The notes under the pieces were generated by a model that did not search any database, had not been told where the DNA came from, and was given only the letters and a program-made list of their open reading frames with translations. A program made the translations under genes and the position numbers. Below are positions 1 to 10,000 of a DNA stretch of 64,000 bases, one piece after another. The DNA comes from Pelagicoccus sp. SDUM812003 (GTDB lineage Bacteria > Verrucomicrobiota > Verrucomicrobiia > Opitutales > Opitutaceae): the NCBI RefSeq assembly GCF_031127815.1, contig NZ_JARXHY010000018.1, positions 1 to 64,000 of the forward strand, written 5' to 3'. The stretch's first letter is position 1; each line of letters begins with the position of its first letter.

Positions 1-136
1 TCATCGTTGTCTTGGTCGATAGCGATGCTGCGGCAGGCCGGCTTTCCGCGCCAGCTCGAGATTTATTCCTTAGCTGTGTTAATCCGCCACGTTGCAAATA
101 TGCGTTGCGCCAATCCGCGCGGCCAGGGGTGGCATA

Positions 137-1498
137 CTAGGGCAGCGTCCGCTGGTCGAGGACCGCGTCTTCGATCGTCTCCTCGGGCAGGGATCGCTTG
201 GCCTTTGCCCCGAGATCCTTGAGGGTCTGCACCTGGTTCACCAAATTTCCGCGACCGGTTTTCAGCTTGTTCATGGCGGAATTGTATTCGCGCTGGGTGC
301 GACCGATAGCGTCGCCGATCCTTTGCATGTCCTCGAAGAACCCAACGAACTTGTCGTAGAGGGCCCCGCTGCGATCCGCAATATCGATGGCGTTTCGCGT
401 TTGCTTTTCCTGTCTCCAAATATTGGCGACCGTTCGCAAGGTCGCGAGCAAGGTGGAGGGGGTCACCAGCACCACGTTTTTGCGGAATGCGAAGTCGAAA
501 ATCGTATCGTCGCTCTGCATCGCCACGGCGAAGGCGGGCTCTATGGGGATGAACATCAGCACGAAATCCGGGGACTGGATTTCATACAGGGCGTCGTAGC
601 GCTTCTCGCTGAGGCCCTGCACGTGGGATCGAATGCTATGGACATGCTCGCGCAGGGCCACGTCCTGGTCCCCCTTGTCTTGCGCATTCACACAGCGCTC
701 GTAAGCCACTAGGCTCACCTTGGAATCGATCACCAGGTGCTTGCCTTCGGGCAGATTGACCAAGACGTCGGGCTGAAGACGCTTACCATCTTGCGCGGTC
801 AAGCTTCGCTGGGCACTGTACTCCTGACCTTCAACCAGTCCTGACTTTTCCAATACAGTGCTAAGAATGAGCTCGCCCCAGGTGCCCTGCGTCTTGACCT
901 GCCCCTTGAGAGCGGTGGTCAGGTTGCGAGCCTCTTCGCTCATGCGTTGATTGAGCTCGCCCAGAGCCTTCATCTGGGCCACCAGCTGCGCTCGGTCCTT
1001 GACGCTTTGATCGTGGGTGGCATCGACCCGTTCGCGAAAGGAGGCGATCTTCTCCGTCAGCGGCGTGAGCAGCTTGTCGATACTCTCACGGTTGCGGACC
1101 ACGAATTTCTCGCTGTTGGCATCGAGAACTCGGGTGGCTAGGGTTTCGAACTCCGCAGTGAGCCTCTTTTGCAGCTGGGCGAGCTCCTCCTTCTGTTCCT
1201 GGACTCGCGTGTCCATGGACCGGATACGCTCGTCCGCCCCAGCTAGCTTCCGGTGCAAGCTGGTATTTTCATCGCGGCTCTGGGACAGCTCGCGTCGCGC
1301 CTCCGCAAGGGCTTGCTCTTGAGAGCGCGACCGCTCCTCCAGTCGAGCCCGCTCCCGGGACTGCTCGGCGAGCTGCGCTTCAAGCTCGCCTCGTTGCGAG
1401 GCCGCCTGGCGGGACCGACCGCTCAAGCGAACGCTCTGGACAATCCACGCCACCAAAAAGCCGAGGGCCAGCGCCGGGGCCCAGATCCATTCGATCAC
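137..1498 (-). CDS. rmuC: DNA recombination protein RmuC
   Basis: The 453-residue protein has the RmuC layout. An N-terminal membrane anchor (about residues 5-22) is followed by a long Arg/Glu/Gln-rich coiled coil (about 25-120) and then the conserved RmuC domain (about 130-430), which contains VIDSKVSLVAYE and FVLMFIPIEPAF. RmuC proteins limit inversions at short repeats and carry a fold related to restriction nucleases; the activity is not proven here. The start codon overlaps the stop of the upstream regulator by 4 bases, so the two are probably cotranscribed. Family assignment is firm; the link with a metal regulator is only positional. Confidence 0.93.
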   Translation of the reverse strand: MIEWIWAPALALGFLVAWIVQSVRLSGRSRQAASQRGELEAQLAEQSRERARLEERSRSQEQALAEARRELSQSRDENTSLHRKLAGADERIRSMDTRVQEQKEELAQLQKRLTAEFETLATRVLDANSEKFVVRNRESIDKLLTPLTEKIASFRERVDATHDQSVKDRAQLVAQMKALGELNQRMSEEARNLTTALKGQVKTQGTWGELILSTVLEKSGLVEGQEYSAQRSLTAQDGKRLQPDVLVNLPEGKHLVIDSKVSLVAYERCVNAQDKGDQDVALREHVHSIRSHVQGLSEKRYDALYEIQSPDFVLMFIPIEPAFAVAMQSDDTIFDFAFRKNVVLVTPSTLLATLRTVANIWRQEKQTRNAIDIADRSGALYDKFVGFFEDMQRIGDAIGRTQREYNSAMNKLKTGRGNLVNQVQTLKDLGAKAKRSLPEETIEDAVLDQRTLP

Positions 1499-2172
1499 GG
1501 TGTGGCATCCTCCCGCTCGACCTGGATCTTGCGGGCTGCTTCCAGCCCGAGCTGGCTTTCCGATCCTCCCTCGAATCGCACGGAAATCACTCCGGCCTGT
1601 CGATCCATCAGACTGATCTCCAGATCGCGTCCCGGCGTCAGGTCATTGTTTTCCAAATACTGCAGAAACGCCTCTTCCTGATTCTCGATGCGACCGATGC
1701 GGACCTTTTGTCCAAGCTCGCAATCCGCCAAGGGGAAGAGATCGCGCTCGGCGATGGTGCCAGACGCGGTCGGGATCGGGTCGCCGTGCGGATCCAGCTT
1801 GGGCCGACCGAGCAGGGTGTCGATGCGCTCCAGCACCCGATCGGATATGACGTGCTCCAAGGCCTCCGCTTCGTCATGGATCTCGTGCCACTCCATGCCA
1901 AGCACCTTGACTAGGAAAAGCTCAACCAAGCGATGGCGGCGCAGCACCAGCAAGGCCAGCTGCTCGCCCTCCACCGTCAGCTGCACTCCCACTCGCGGCA
2001 CGTAGCTCACCAATCCGGTCTTGGCCAGCGACTTGACCATGGTGGTGGCGGTGCCGGGCGTGATCTTCAGGCAAGCGGCCAGTTCGCCCATGCCCACCGT
2101 GTCGCCTTGGCCTTGCTCGAATTGGAGGGTGTAAATGTTTTTGATGTAATTCTCTACCGTGCTCGTCGCCAT
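1495..2172 (-). CDS. DtxR/MntR-family metal-dependent transcriptional regulator
   Basis: A 225-residue, full-length DtxR-type repressor. The N-terminal winged helix (about residues 1-65) begins with STVENYIKNIYTL and has a recognition helix around TPGTATTMVKSLA. A metal-binding/dimerisation domain follows (about 66-140, His/Glu-rich around EIHDEAEALEHVISD), and then an FeoA/SH3-like C-terminal domain (about 145-220). Members sense Mn2+ or Fe2+ and repress metal uptake genes. No metal transporter is adjacent; the downstream overlapping gene is rmuC. Mn versus Fe specificity cannot be told from the sequence alone. Confidence 0.9.
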   Translation of the reverse strand: MATSTVENYIKNIYTLQFEQGQGDTVGMGELAACLKITPGTATTMVKSLAKTGLVSYVPRVGVQLTVEGEQLALLVLRRHRLVELFLVKVLGMEWHEIHDEAEALEHVISDRVLERIDTLLGRPKLDPHGDPIPTASGTIAERDLFPLADCELGQKVRIGRIENQEEAFLQYLENNDLTPGRDLEISLMDRQAGVISVRFEGGSESQLGLEAARKIQVEREDATP

Positions 2173-2339
2173 GAGGAGGGGGTTCGTCTACAGCATTGCT
2201 GCCGAAACCAGCGGGCGTTGCAAAGCCTTTTGTGGCCCAAAACCAAACGTAAAGAGAGTGTGAATCCCGAGCATCTGGGCTCATATCCCTATAGAGCAAT
2301 TCACTTAGTCAACGCGGCGTCGATGATGGAACTGATCGT

Positions 2340-2951
2340 ATGAGTAGCCAATTCAAAGTTCACATCGTCGAAGACGACAAGACCACTCGCCGCCTACTGG
2401 AAAACGTCACCAGCATGCTCGGATACGACATCCGCTCCTACGAGGACGGCCAGCAAGCCTGGGACGCGTTTCAGATCGAGCGCCCGGAGATCGTGATCAG
2501 CGATTGGATGCTGCCCCACAAGGACGGGCTGGACCTGTGTCGCGAGCTGCGCTCGAGCATGAAGGAAACCTACACCTACTTCGTGCTGGTCACCGCCCAG
2601 AAGCGCTCCCGCCCCAACCTGGAGCAGGCCATCAACGCCGGAGTGGACGACTTCCTCAAGAAGCCCATCAGCTCGGAGGAGATCTGGAACCGGCTTCGCG
2701 TGGCGGAACGCATTCTCAACTTCACCCATCAGGTCCGTCGCCTGGAGAGCCTCATCCCGATCTGCTGCTACTGCAAGAAGGTGCGCAACGACGGCGACCT
2801 CTGGGAGCAGATCGAACAGTACGTCAACGAGCGCACCGGAGCGGATTTCACCCACTCCATCTGCCCGAATTGCATGGAAACCCATGTCCGGCCCCAGATG
2901 GCCGCCTACAAGCAGTCCCTCGCCGACAAGAAAAGCGGCGCCGTCTCCTAG
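2340..2951 (+). CDS. Response regulator with Cys-rich C-terminal segment
   Basis: This 203-residue protein starts with a receiver domain (residues about 5-125) that has the acidic pair E11/D12-D13, the phospho-acceptor Asp55 in ISDWMLP and the conserved Lys in FLKKP. It has no DNA-binding output domain. Instead the last about 65 residues hold CCYCKKVRNDGDLWEQIEQY and, further on, SICPNCMETH, giving two paired-cysteine motifs that could bind a metal. The same tail is known at the C-terminus of many receiver, PAS and GAF signalling proteins and has no settled function. No partner kinase is adjacent. It is transcribed divergently from the DtxR-type gene. Confidence 0.88.
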   Translation: MSSQFKVHIVEDDKTTRRLLENVTSMLGYDIRSYEDGQQAWDAFQIERPEIVISDWMLPHKDGLDLCRELRSSMKETYTYFVLVTAQKRSRPNLEQAINAGVDDFLKKPISSEEIWNRLRVAERILNFTHQVRRLESLIPICCYCKKVRNDGDLWEQIEQYVNERTGADFTHSICPNCMETHVRPQMAAYKQSLADKKSGAVS

Positions 2952-2982
2952 GCTATCCGCGCCTTCGGCGAAACCGCCCGCT

Positions 2983-3258
2983 TCAGTCGGGTCTGAGCCT
3001 CACCCGCGTCGCTCCCCAGCCGCCGGAACTCTGGTCGCCCAGCTCGAAACGCTCCACCATCGGGGACTTGCGGAGCTGAGCGTGCACCAGCTCCCGCAGG
3101 GCGCCCGTGCCTTTTCCATGGATCACCCGCACGCTGAAAATGCCCCGCTTGCGGCACTCCTCGAAGTAGTCGGGCAGCAGCTCCTTCACTTCCTTGGGGC
3201 GAAAGGTATGCAGGTCCAATTCGTCGCTGATGGGGAATTCGATGGGCTCTTCGTCCAT
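2983..3258 (-). CDS. Small Smr-domain protein
   Basis: The 91-residue protein is essentially one Smr domain (the MutS2 C-terminal type). It has the N-terminal ELDLHTF motif, the central RVIHGKGTGALREL motif, which corresponds to HGxGxG, and the terminal GGWGATRVRL. Stand-alone Smr domains are RNA or DNA endonuclease-like domains, and the DLHxF and HGxG motifs are the putative active site. It sits between the convergent response regulator and the divergent secreted TonB-like gene. The short length is normal for a solo Smr protein. Biological substrate unknown. Confidence 0.88.
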   Translation of the reverse strand: MDEEPIEFPISDELDLHTFRPKEVKELLPDYFEECRKRGIFSVRVIHGKGTGALRELVHAQLRKSPMVERFELGDQSSGGWGATRVRLRPD

Positions 3259-3366
3259 AAAACGTTAAAAGTGAGGGCTTCAATCGCGCATTGAGCTAAA
3301 ACCGCTACGCTTGCGGTCGAAACAAAGCTTATGAAGCGCCCACCCGCTCGCTTCCAACCCAATTTC

Positions 3367-4077
3367 ATGACTCGACGACATCTCAGCTTCTTGGCCCTGG
3401 CCGGCTTTCTCGTTCTCGGACGCTGTCTCGCCCTCGGCGAGGAGTCTGGCAAGGAGGACGAAATCACCCCGCCGGTGGCCATCTACAAGGTCGACCCCAC
3501 GCATCCGACCGAGCTCTACGCCCGCGGCGTGGAGGGCGAAGCCATCATCATCGCCACCGTCGATCGCTTCGGCACGGTGCTCGACCCCATCGTCGACCGA
3601 GCTACCCACGAGGAGTTCGGATTGGCCGCCATGCTAGCCGCCTCGGAGTGGATCTTCGACCCTGCGGTCAAGAACGGCGTGCCCATCCAGCTGAAAGTGC
3701 GCATCCCCTTCGAATTCGAGATCAGCTTCGAGCACCTGCTCAACGTGGAAATGGGCCGCGAAGTCTTCCAGGAGCTGAAAGTGCCCGTCATCCCTTCCTT
3801 CGAGCTGGACCAGGCTCCGCTGCCCTCCTTCGTGCCAGCGTTCGCCGACTTCTATCCGGAAGCGTTTCGAAACAGCGGCAAATCCGCCGCGGTCAGCGTG
3901 GAGTTCATCATCGACCCGAAAGGCAACGTCATCAACCCGCGCATCATTTCCATCTCCACCCCAGGCTTCGAGGAAGCCGCCATCCGAGCCGTGGCCCACA
4001 TGCAGTACAAGACCATCCGCTTCGAAGGCCAGCCGGTCTACGTCTCCCTCATGATGCCCATCCAGTTCTCGCCGTAG
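3367..4077 (+). CDS. Secreted protein with two TonB C-terminal-like domains
   Basis: From the ATG at 3367 the 236-residue product begins with a clean signal peptide (MTRRHLSFLALAGFLVLG, then cleavage near residue 22). An upstream in-frame ATG at 3331 would spoil that signal, so 3367 is preferred. Two TonB_C-like domains follow, about residues 30-125 (core VEGEAIIIATVDRFGTVLDP) and about 140-235 (core AVSVEFIIDPKGNVINPRI). There is no proline-rich linker and no retained N-terminal anchor, so it is unlikely to be a classical energy transducer. It resembles periplasmic TonB_C proteins of unknown role. It converges on the DMT permease gene. Confidence 0.8.
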   Translation: MTRRHLSFLALAGFLVLGRCLALGEESGKEDEITPPVAIYKVDPTHPTELYARGVEGEAIIIATVDRFGTVLDPIVDRATHEEFGLAAMLAASEWIFDPAVKNGVPIQLKVRIPFEFEISFEHLLNVEMGREVFQELKVPVIPSFELDQAPLPSFVPAFADFYPEAFRNSGKSAAVSVEFIIDPKGNVINPRIISISTPGFEEAAIRAVAHMQYKTIRFEGQPVYVSLMMPIQFSP

Positions 4078-4084
4078 CCGTGGC

Positions 4085-4109
4085 GGCGCGAGACCTCCGG
4101 GCTCGCGCC
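4085..4109. terminator. GC-rich hairpin between convergent genes
   Basis: An 8-base perfect inverted repeat, GGCGCGAG (4085-4092) and CTCGCGCC (4102-4109), lies eight bases after the stop codon at 4077 and 45 bases before the end of the opposing DMT gene. There is no U-tract on either strand, so it is a weak candidate for a shared terminator or a transcript-end stabilising hairpin. Confidence 0.35.
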
Positions 4110-4153
4110 CTCAACCCAATCAGAAAAGGCATCCTCCCCAAACGGAAAACAAC

Positions 4154-5071
4154 CTAGGCCAGCGAAATCAGAACGATGCCCAGCAGGATGCCCAGGATGC
4201 ACGGCGTCTTGGCCCGGTAGTTTCGTTCCTTGAACAGGATATAGCCCGCCGCGAAACTCACCAGCACGCCTCCGCGTCGCAGACAGGACACGATGGAGAT
4301 CAGGGCCTCCTCGTCCCGCAAGGCCTCGAAATACAGGTAGTCCGCGATCAGCAGCGAAACGCCGATCATGGGGATCGACCACCGCCACACGAAGATCCCG
4401 CGCGGCCACCAACGTCTCCACCAGCCAATCATCATGGGCAGCATCACCAGCACCAGATAGATGGAAAACCATGCTTGCACGGTCGAAGCCTCGTAGCCCA
4501 CCGTGCCCATGAGGTATTTGTCGTAGAGCCCGCTCACCGTGCCCGCCAAGGTGGCCCCGATCATCAGAAACACCCAGCGATCGCGATGAAACACCAGCCC
4601 CTCGCGGCGGCCCGCGAACGAAAGGGCTACGAAGGAGATCAGGGTGATCACGATGCCCAGCCATTGCTGCCCGCTAGGCCGCTCCGCGAAGAGAACCACC
4701 GCTCCGAAGAGCGTCCAGAACGGACTGGTGGCCCGAATTCCGCCCGCGACCGAGACCGGGAGGTGCTTGAGGGCGAAATAGGAAAACACCCAGGAGATCG
4801 CCACGATGGTGGACTTCAGCAGCAGCCGGCCATGATCCAGCCAAGAGAGATCCTGCACCTGCAGCATCTTCATAGGAGCCGACTCCACCCCATTGACCGC
4901 GCACCAGATGACCCAAGGGGCCCAGATCAAAGCTCCAAAGCACACGCTGAGAAACAGCGTCGGAACCACCGCGTTGCCGTTCACCGAACGTTTCTTGAAA
5001 ACGTCGTAGAGACCGAGCACCGCAGCGCTGGCCAGAGCCTGAAACAACCAAGTCATAAACGGGCGCAGCAT
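4154..5071 (-). CDS. DMT/EamA-family permease
   Basis: A 10-helix drug/metabolite transporter-type membrane protein of about 300-305 residues. Good starts are the ATGs at 5071 (LRPFMTWLF...) or 5056 (MTWLFQALAS). The open frame extends upstream to 5212, but that part is Arg-rich, low-complexity and lacks membrane character, so I reject it. The two EamA halves are visible: VISWVFSYFALKHLPVSVA and VVLFAERPSGQQW in the first, and FEALRDEEALISIVSCLRRG and YILFKER in the second. Substrate is unknown; the family exports amino acids, sugars or nucleotides. It is divergent from the MscS gene. Confidence 0.85.
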   Translation of the reverse strand: MLRPFMTWLFQALASAAVLGLYDVFKKRSVNGNAVVPTLFLSVCFGALIWAPWVIWCAVNGVESAPMKMLQVQDLSWLDHGRLLLKSTIVAISWVFSYFALKHLPVSVAGGIRATSPFWTLFGAVVLFAERPSGQQWLGIVITLISFVALSFAGRREGLVFHRDRWVFLMIGATLAGTVSGLYDKYLMGTVGYEASTVQAWFSIYLVLVMLPMMIGWWRRWWPRGIFVWRWSIPMIGVSLLIADYLYFEALRDEEALISIVSCLRRGGVLVSFAAGYILFKERNYRAKTPCILGILLGIVLISLA

Positions 5072-5248
5072 TAGGCGGGCCGCGGAGCCAACCGCAACCA
5101 AATACCTCCGCCGCTTCCCAGCCCTCCCGACCGCCTGGCCCGTCGCCCCGCAGCGAGGGCGCCTGCGCCAAAACCGCCCATCGCTCTTTCTCCTCGATCC
5201 CGAGCCCGCCACCTCCTAACCTCGCCCCCTCTCAAAACAACTCCCTTC

Positions 5249-5845
5249 ATGCCAGACCTTCTCAAAGAGCTCTTCGAACAGCACTACCCGACGGTGCTCA
5301 AAGCAGCCCTCGCCGCCGCACTGCTCATCGTCACCTTCGTTTCCCTGCGCATCTACAAGCGCTACATCTACCGCACCGGCGAGAAGCATCGCTTCGCGGT
5401 GCAGCGCACCGACGCCATCTCCAAGCTCGGCCAAGCCCTCATCGGATTCGTGTCCATCTTCATCGTCTCAAACGTATTGGGATTCGGGATACAGGGAATC
5501 TTTCTGGCCACCAGCTCCCTTTTCGCTCTAGTGGGCATCGCCTTCTTCGCCAACTGGTCCATCCTCAGCAACATCACCGCCAGCGTGCTCATCTACTTCA
5601 CCTTCCCATTCCGCATCGGCGACCGGCTCATCGTGGAAAACGATCCGAAGTACTGCGGCATCCTCATGGACGTGACCCTCTTCTACCTCAAGATCCAAAA
5701 CGACCGCGGCTCGGACATCACCATCCCCGCCAACGTCGCAATCCAGAAAATCATCACCGTGCAAAGCGAAAAGGACTGGCAGCGCCTGAAGCAGCAGGAC
5801 GAAACAGCCGAAAAGGCGAAATTCGAAACCGCCGACGCCGTGTAG
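5249..5845 (+). CDS. Small-conductance mechanosensitive channel (MscS family)
   Basis: A 198-residue compact MscS-family protein. It has two N-terminal membrane helices (about residues 17-36 and 63-85), the pore-lining TM3 region (about 86-120, LFALVGIAFFANWSILSNITA) and a short beta domain with FPFRIGDRLIV and ITIPANVAIQKII, the counterpart of the IPN(x)xxxxxxI motif. The C-terminal alpha/beta cage of E. coli MscS is cut short and replaced by a Gln/Glu/Lys tail. It probably releases osmolytes under hypo-osmotic shock. Thirty-eight bases separate it from the next gene, so the two may be cotranscribed. Confidence 0.87.
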   Translation: MPDLLKELFEQHYPTVLKAALAAALLIVTFVSLRIYKRYIYRTGEKHRFAVQRTDAISKLGQALIGFVSIFIVSNVLGFGIQGIFLATSSLFALVGIAFFANWSILSNITASVLIYFTFPFRIGDRLIVENDPKYCGILMDVTLFYLKIQNDRGSDITIPANVAIQKIITVQSEKDWQRLKQQDETAEKAKFETADAV

Positions 5846-5883
5846 CCCATCGTCCCCATCCAAGCCGGCATCCGCTCCGACTC

Positions 5884-6993
5884 ATGGCCGAACCCTTCAA
5901 AAACCTCCTCAACGCGGAGGTGGTGGAAACGCTATCCCGCCACCTCGCTAGATCCTTCCCCGAATTTCCACGAGATCGCTTCATCGGCGGATGTCTCGAA
6001 AAGCTGGATACGCTCGAGCTAAAGGATCGAGCCCACCTCATCGCGGACATGATTCGCGAATGCTTGCCAGACGACCCGCAGGCGGCTCTGACCATCCTGC
6101 TGGAGCTCACGCGCCAGATCCCGCCGCTGGAACAAGAGAAAAGCGCCGGCGGCTGGCTGATGTTTCCGCTCAACTCCTACCTGTCCCGATACGGGCTGGA
6201 ATGCTTTCCTAGATCGCTCGAGCTGGTCTACGAAGTCACCCGGCGCTTCACTTCCGAGTTCGCCATCCGTCCCTTTCTCATCAACCAGCAGGAGGAAACG
6301 CTACGGGCATTGACGAAATGGTCGACCGACCCGGATGAAAACGTGCGCCGTCTCGTCTCGGAAGGCACGCGCCCTCGCCTTCCCTGGGCCGAGCAACTGC
6401 CCGCGTTCATCGCCGATCCGAGCCCTATCCTCCCTCTCCTGGAAACGCTAAAGGACGATCCGTCGGAATACGTTCGACGGTCGGTCGCGAACAACCTCAA
6501 CGACATTTCCAAAGACAATCCGGAGCGCATGCTCGACGTCGCCGAAGTCTGGATACGGGACGCCGACAAGAACCGAACCCGGCTGGTCAAGCACGCCTGC
6601 CGCTCGCTGATCAAAGCAGGCCATCCTCGTTGCCTGCGCATCCTTGGCTACGCTGCGCCGAAAATTTCCGTCGAGTCGTTCGAATGCTCTCCGCGCACCC
6701 TGCCCCTCGGATCGAAGGTGCAAATCGCCACCTGGATTCGTTCGGAATCAAAACGGAAGCAATCTATCATCCTCGACTACCGTTTCCATTTCGTGAAGGC
6801 CAACGGAAAAACGGCCCCTAAAGTCTTCAAGGGCTCCCTTCTTTCGCTCGCCCCGGGAGAACGCCGCGAAATCGTGAAGTCGTTCGCGATCAAGGCGGTC
6901 ACCACCCGGAGGTACTACGCCGGCCAGACCTACGTGGACCTGGTCGCGAACGGGCAATCCAGCGCCAAGAGTTCCTTCGAACTAGTGGTGTGA
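5884..6993 (+). CDS. AlkC-like DNA alkylation repair protein
   Basis: The 369-residue protein has HEAT-like repeats (about residues 60-255) with the SEGTRPRLPW motif and paired DPSEYVRRSVANNLNDI-type helices of the AlkC/AlkD superfamily. The C-terminal about 110 residues (from KISVESFEC) are beta-rich and look like the immunoglobulin-like domain that distinguishes AlkC from AlkD. AlkC-type enzymes excise 3-methyladenine and related cationic bases without base flipping. The catalytic residues were not individually verified. It lies 98 bases upstream of tamB, on the same strand. Confidence 0.85.
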   Translation: MAEPFKNLLNAEVVETLSRHLARSFPEFPRDRFIGGCLEKLDTLELKDRAHLIADMIRECLPDDPQAALTILLELTRQIPPLEQEKSAGGWLMFPLNSYLSRYGLECFPRSLELVYEVTRRFTSEFAIRPFLINQQEETLRALTKWSTDPDENVRRLVSEGTRPRLPWAEQLPAFIADPSPILPLLETLKDDPSEYVRRSVANNLNDISKDNPERMLDVAEVWIRDADKNRTRLVKHACRSLIKAGHPRCLRILGYAAPKISVESFECSPRTLPLGSKVQIATWIRSESKRKQSIILDYRFHFVKANGKTAPKVFKGSLLSLAPGERREIVKSFAIKAVTTRRYYAGQTYVDLVANGQSSAKSSFELVV

Positions 6994-7090
6994 ACGAATC
7001 CTGCAGCGTCTCCGCAGCGCATCGTTTCGAGATTCCTCGGAACCCAACCCGGCCTGCCGCCTGTCGGAAAACCCTTACCACCTGAAAACC

Positions 7091-10000
7091 TTGAAAAAAA
7101 CGGACCAAAAGAAAAGCCCCCCGAAACGCTCCCACGGCAAACGCAACGCGGCGCTCGTCGTCGGGCTTCTCTTCCTGCTGGTGTCCCTCTTTCCCTGGTG
7201 GTCCATCTACCTCGCGAAGCCCCTCCTGAGCGCCGTCGACGGACTGCAGGTGGACTCCCTAAGTCAGCGCTCCTGGAGCGAGTGGACCCTGCGACAAGCC
7301 AGTTTTCAAACCACCGGCCTATCCTTCGAGGCTCAGGAGATCTCCCTGCCATCGCCAAGCTACCTGCTGCTGGCCAAGATCGGGGCGAGCGACCCGACCG
7401 GCAGCTTGGAGCTCTCCTCCTGGCGCCTCGCCCTTTCCGAATCCGAGCAAACCAGCAGCCCCTCTCAGCCGCTCAGCCTCCCGTCCCTGCTCGAACAAGT
7501 GGAGCGATCCACTGGACTGGTCCACCAATACGTGAGCGCCGTGAAAGCCACCGACGGGCTTGTCCAGCAAAACGGCAAGGATCTGCTAAGCGTCGAGCTG
7601 ATCGAAGCCCGAGAGAAACGCCTCACCGTGAAGGCCGACTACCTCGCATCGGACCTGCCGTTCGAAGCGGACGTCGACTACTCTCGCCCCTCCGTCTGGC
7701 GCGTTCTGGCAGAAACGTCTCTGGCAGAAGCGGACTTGGAGCTGCGAGCCGACCAGGGAGCGACCTTGGAGGGCGAGCTCACCGCGCACGGAAATCGGAT
7801 CGCCCTGTCCGCCAACTGGGCTCCCGACTCCACAGGCTTCATCCCCACCCAAGCTTCCGCGTCCTCGAAGCGCTTCGCTCTCGACCAACGCTATGCCTTT
7901 TGGAAAAACGCCCAGCCAGTCACCGTGGACGCGGAGCTCGGATGGACTGGGCAGGAATATCGGTTTAGTATCCAATCAGTGGATGCGTCAGTGAAGGAGC
8001 AACCGATCGACTTGAATCTTTCAGGCTTCGGTGACTTCGCGAAGCTCACCATCGAATCCGCCGAGATTTCGCTCCCCTGGCTCGAAGCCCACAACGACGC
8101 CCCGCTGGTCATCGACTTCTCCCTGGCCAATCCGCTGGAACAAGCCGAGCTGGTGGCCCGAGCAGACCTCGCGGAGCTTCCCTGGATCGAAGCTGACGGC
8201 TCAGTGAGCGGACGCATCAAAGCGGACGCATCGGGCGAGGGATTGCCGCTGCTCACCGCGAACGTGGACGGCGAAGCGGTACGCATCCACGATACCCGGT
8301 TTTCAACCTTCACCGCGAACATCAAAGCGGTCGGCACCGACGTATCGATCAATTCGCTACGAGCGAGCACCGAAAGCGGCTCCTCCATCGACGCCAGCGG
8401 ATCGCTCGACCTCGCCGAACGCAGTTCGTCCGGGTTGAGCGTGAGCCTCGCTTTGAAAAACGAATCCGCGATGCTCAACAAACTGATCGGTTTCGAGGAC
8501 TGGCAGGAACTCTCCGCAGACCTCAGCCTCTCGGGAGCGTTGGCAAACCCTGCCCTTCAGGGCTCGCTCTCCGTTAGCGAGTTCGTGCTACCCGAACTGA
8601 AGCCGCTCACCTTGAACGCTCGCATCGACGGGACGCTGCGCGACCTCCACACCGAAGCCACCGTGAACAGCGAGGCAAACACCCTCGATCTCGCCTTCAA
8701 CCTCAAGTCGTCCTCGGCCGAGCTCGTCGCCGACCTGAAGCGGCTGAGGATCCGACCGGAACGGAAAAACGCCTTCGCGACGTCCGGTCCCGCTCAGGTC
8801 CGCTTCGATCTGACCAGCAAGCAGCTAGCGGTGAAGGACCTTTCTCTCGGCGATGGGCAAGGCAGCTTGATCGCCCTTCCGAACCTCCTGCTATCAGCCG
8901 ACCAGCTGATCGTCACCGCCCACCTCGCGGAACTCGAACCATCGTTCTTCGAGTCCTGGCTTCGCAATCCCAAACTGCCCAATCTCCATATCACGGAACT
9001 GAATACGGAGATCGCCCTCTCCGCCGACGCCAGTCAGATCCAAAACTCCGGAGAAATCTCCTGGAGCCTCGATTCCAGCAACGTCATCGAAGCGAGCTGG
9101 CGAGCCCATCAACAGGAAGAGGCCGACAAGCCCTCCTTTCGACTCGACCACCTGGAAATCGGTTCGCAAGGGAAACACATCCTACGATCGAAAGGCGACT
9201 TTCCCGTATCCTTGGGATGGAGCGACAATCGAATACGCTATCGCTTTCTTAAGGACGCACCCATCTCGCTCACCCTCAACTCCACGCCTCACCCAGACTT
9301 CTGGCGCTCGATCGAAACGCTCGTTCCGGTAGCCATCACCCGCCCGGTGATCAACGCTCGCATCGATGGCTCCCTGGCGGATCCGGAAGGACAGCTCAGC
9401 CTCCGTCTGGCATCGCTCAACTGGAAGGATCCGTCCGCGCCCGAAAAACGCATCACCCTCTCCAATATCGAACTCGAGGCTGAAGCCAACAACGGTATCC
9501 TAACTGTCACTACGCTATCCGCAAACGCAGGCGCGAACCGCCTAAAAGGACGCGCCGAGCTGCCACTGAAAGACAAATCTCTGACCGAACTTCTGGAAGC
9601 TCGCCAGCTGCCCACCTTCGATACGCTGGATGGCTCCGCGTCCCTCGAACTCACCGATTTCGCCGCGATCGATGTCTGGCTTCCTAGCTTCATGCGACGG
9701 GAGGGATCTGCCACCATCGAATCCTCCTTCAAGTCAGGTCAGCTCGAAGCGAAAGCAACCGTATCCAAACTCGCCACACGCCCCCTCCCTCCTCTCGGCT
9801 CATTCTCGCAGGTGAGCGGCACGCTACGCTACCAGAACGGCCGATTCGAAACCTCGGGCCTGGAGGGCATGGCCGAGCAAAGCCCGTTCAAGCTCGTAGG
9901 TGGCGTTCAACTACGTAAAGGGAAAACGCCTCTCTACGACCTCTCCTTCACCAGCCAGGACTTCCCCCTTCTACGAGACTCCGGGCTCATGTTTTCGGGC

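Noticed and set aside
1-136. Short open frames before rmuC
   Set aside because: They are antisense to or overlap rmuC, have no ribosome-binding site or recognisable composition, and the left edge is arbitrary.
1495-2172. Named as mntR
   Set aside because: Family is clear, but Mn versus Fe specificity cannot be assigned and no metal transporter is adjacent, so no symbol is given.
4674-5265. Arg/Gly-rich frames and the N-terminal extension of the DMT permease frame (5072-5212)
   Set aside because: Low-complexity high-GC frame without membrane character; the first membrane helix starts with the ATG at 5056 or 5071.
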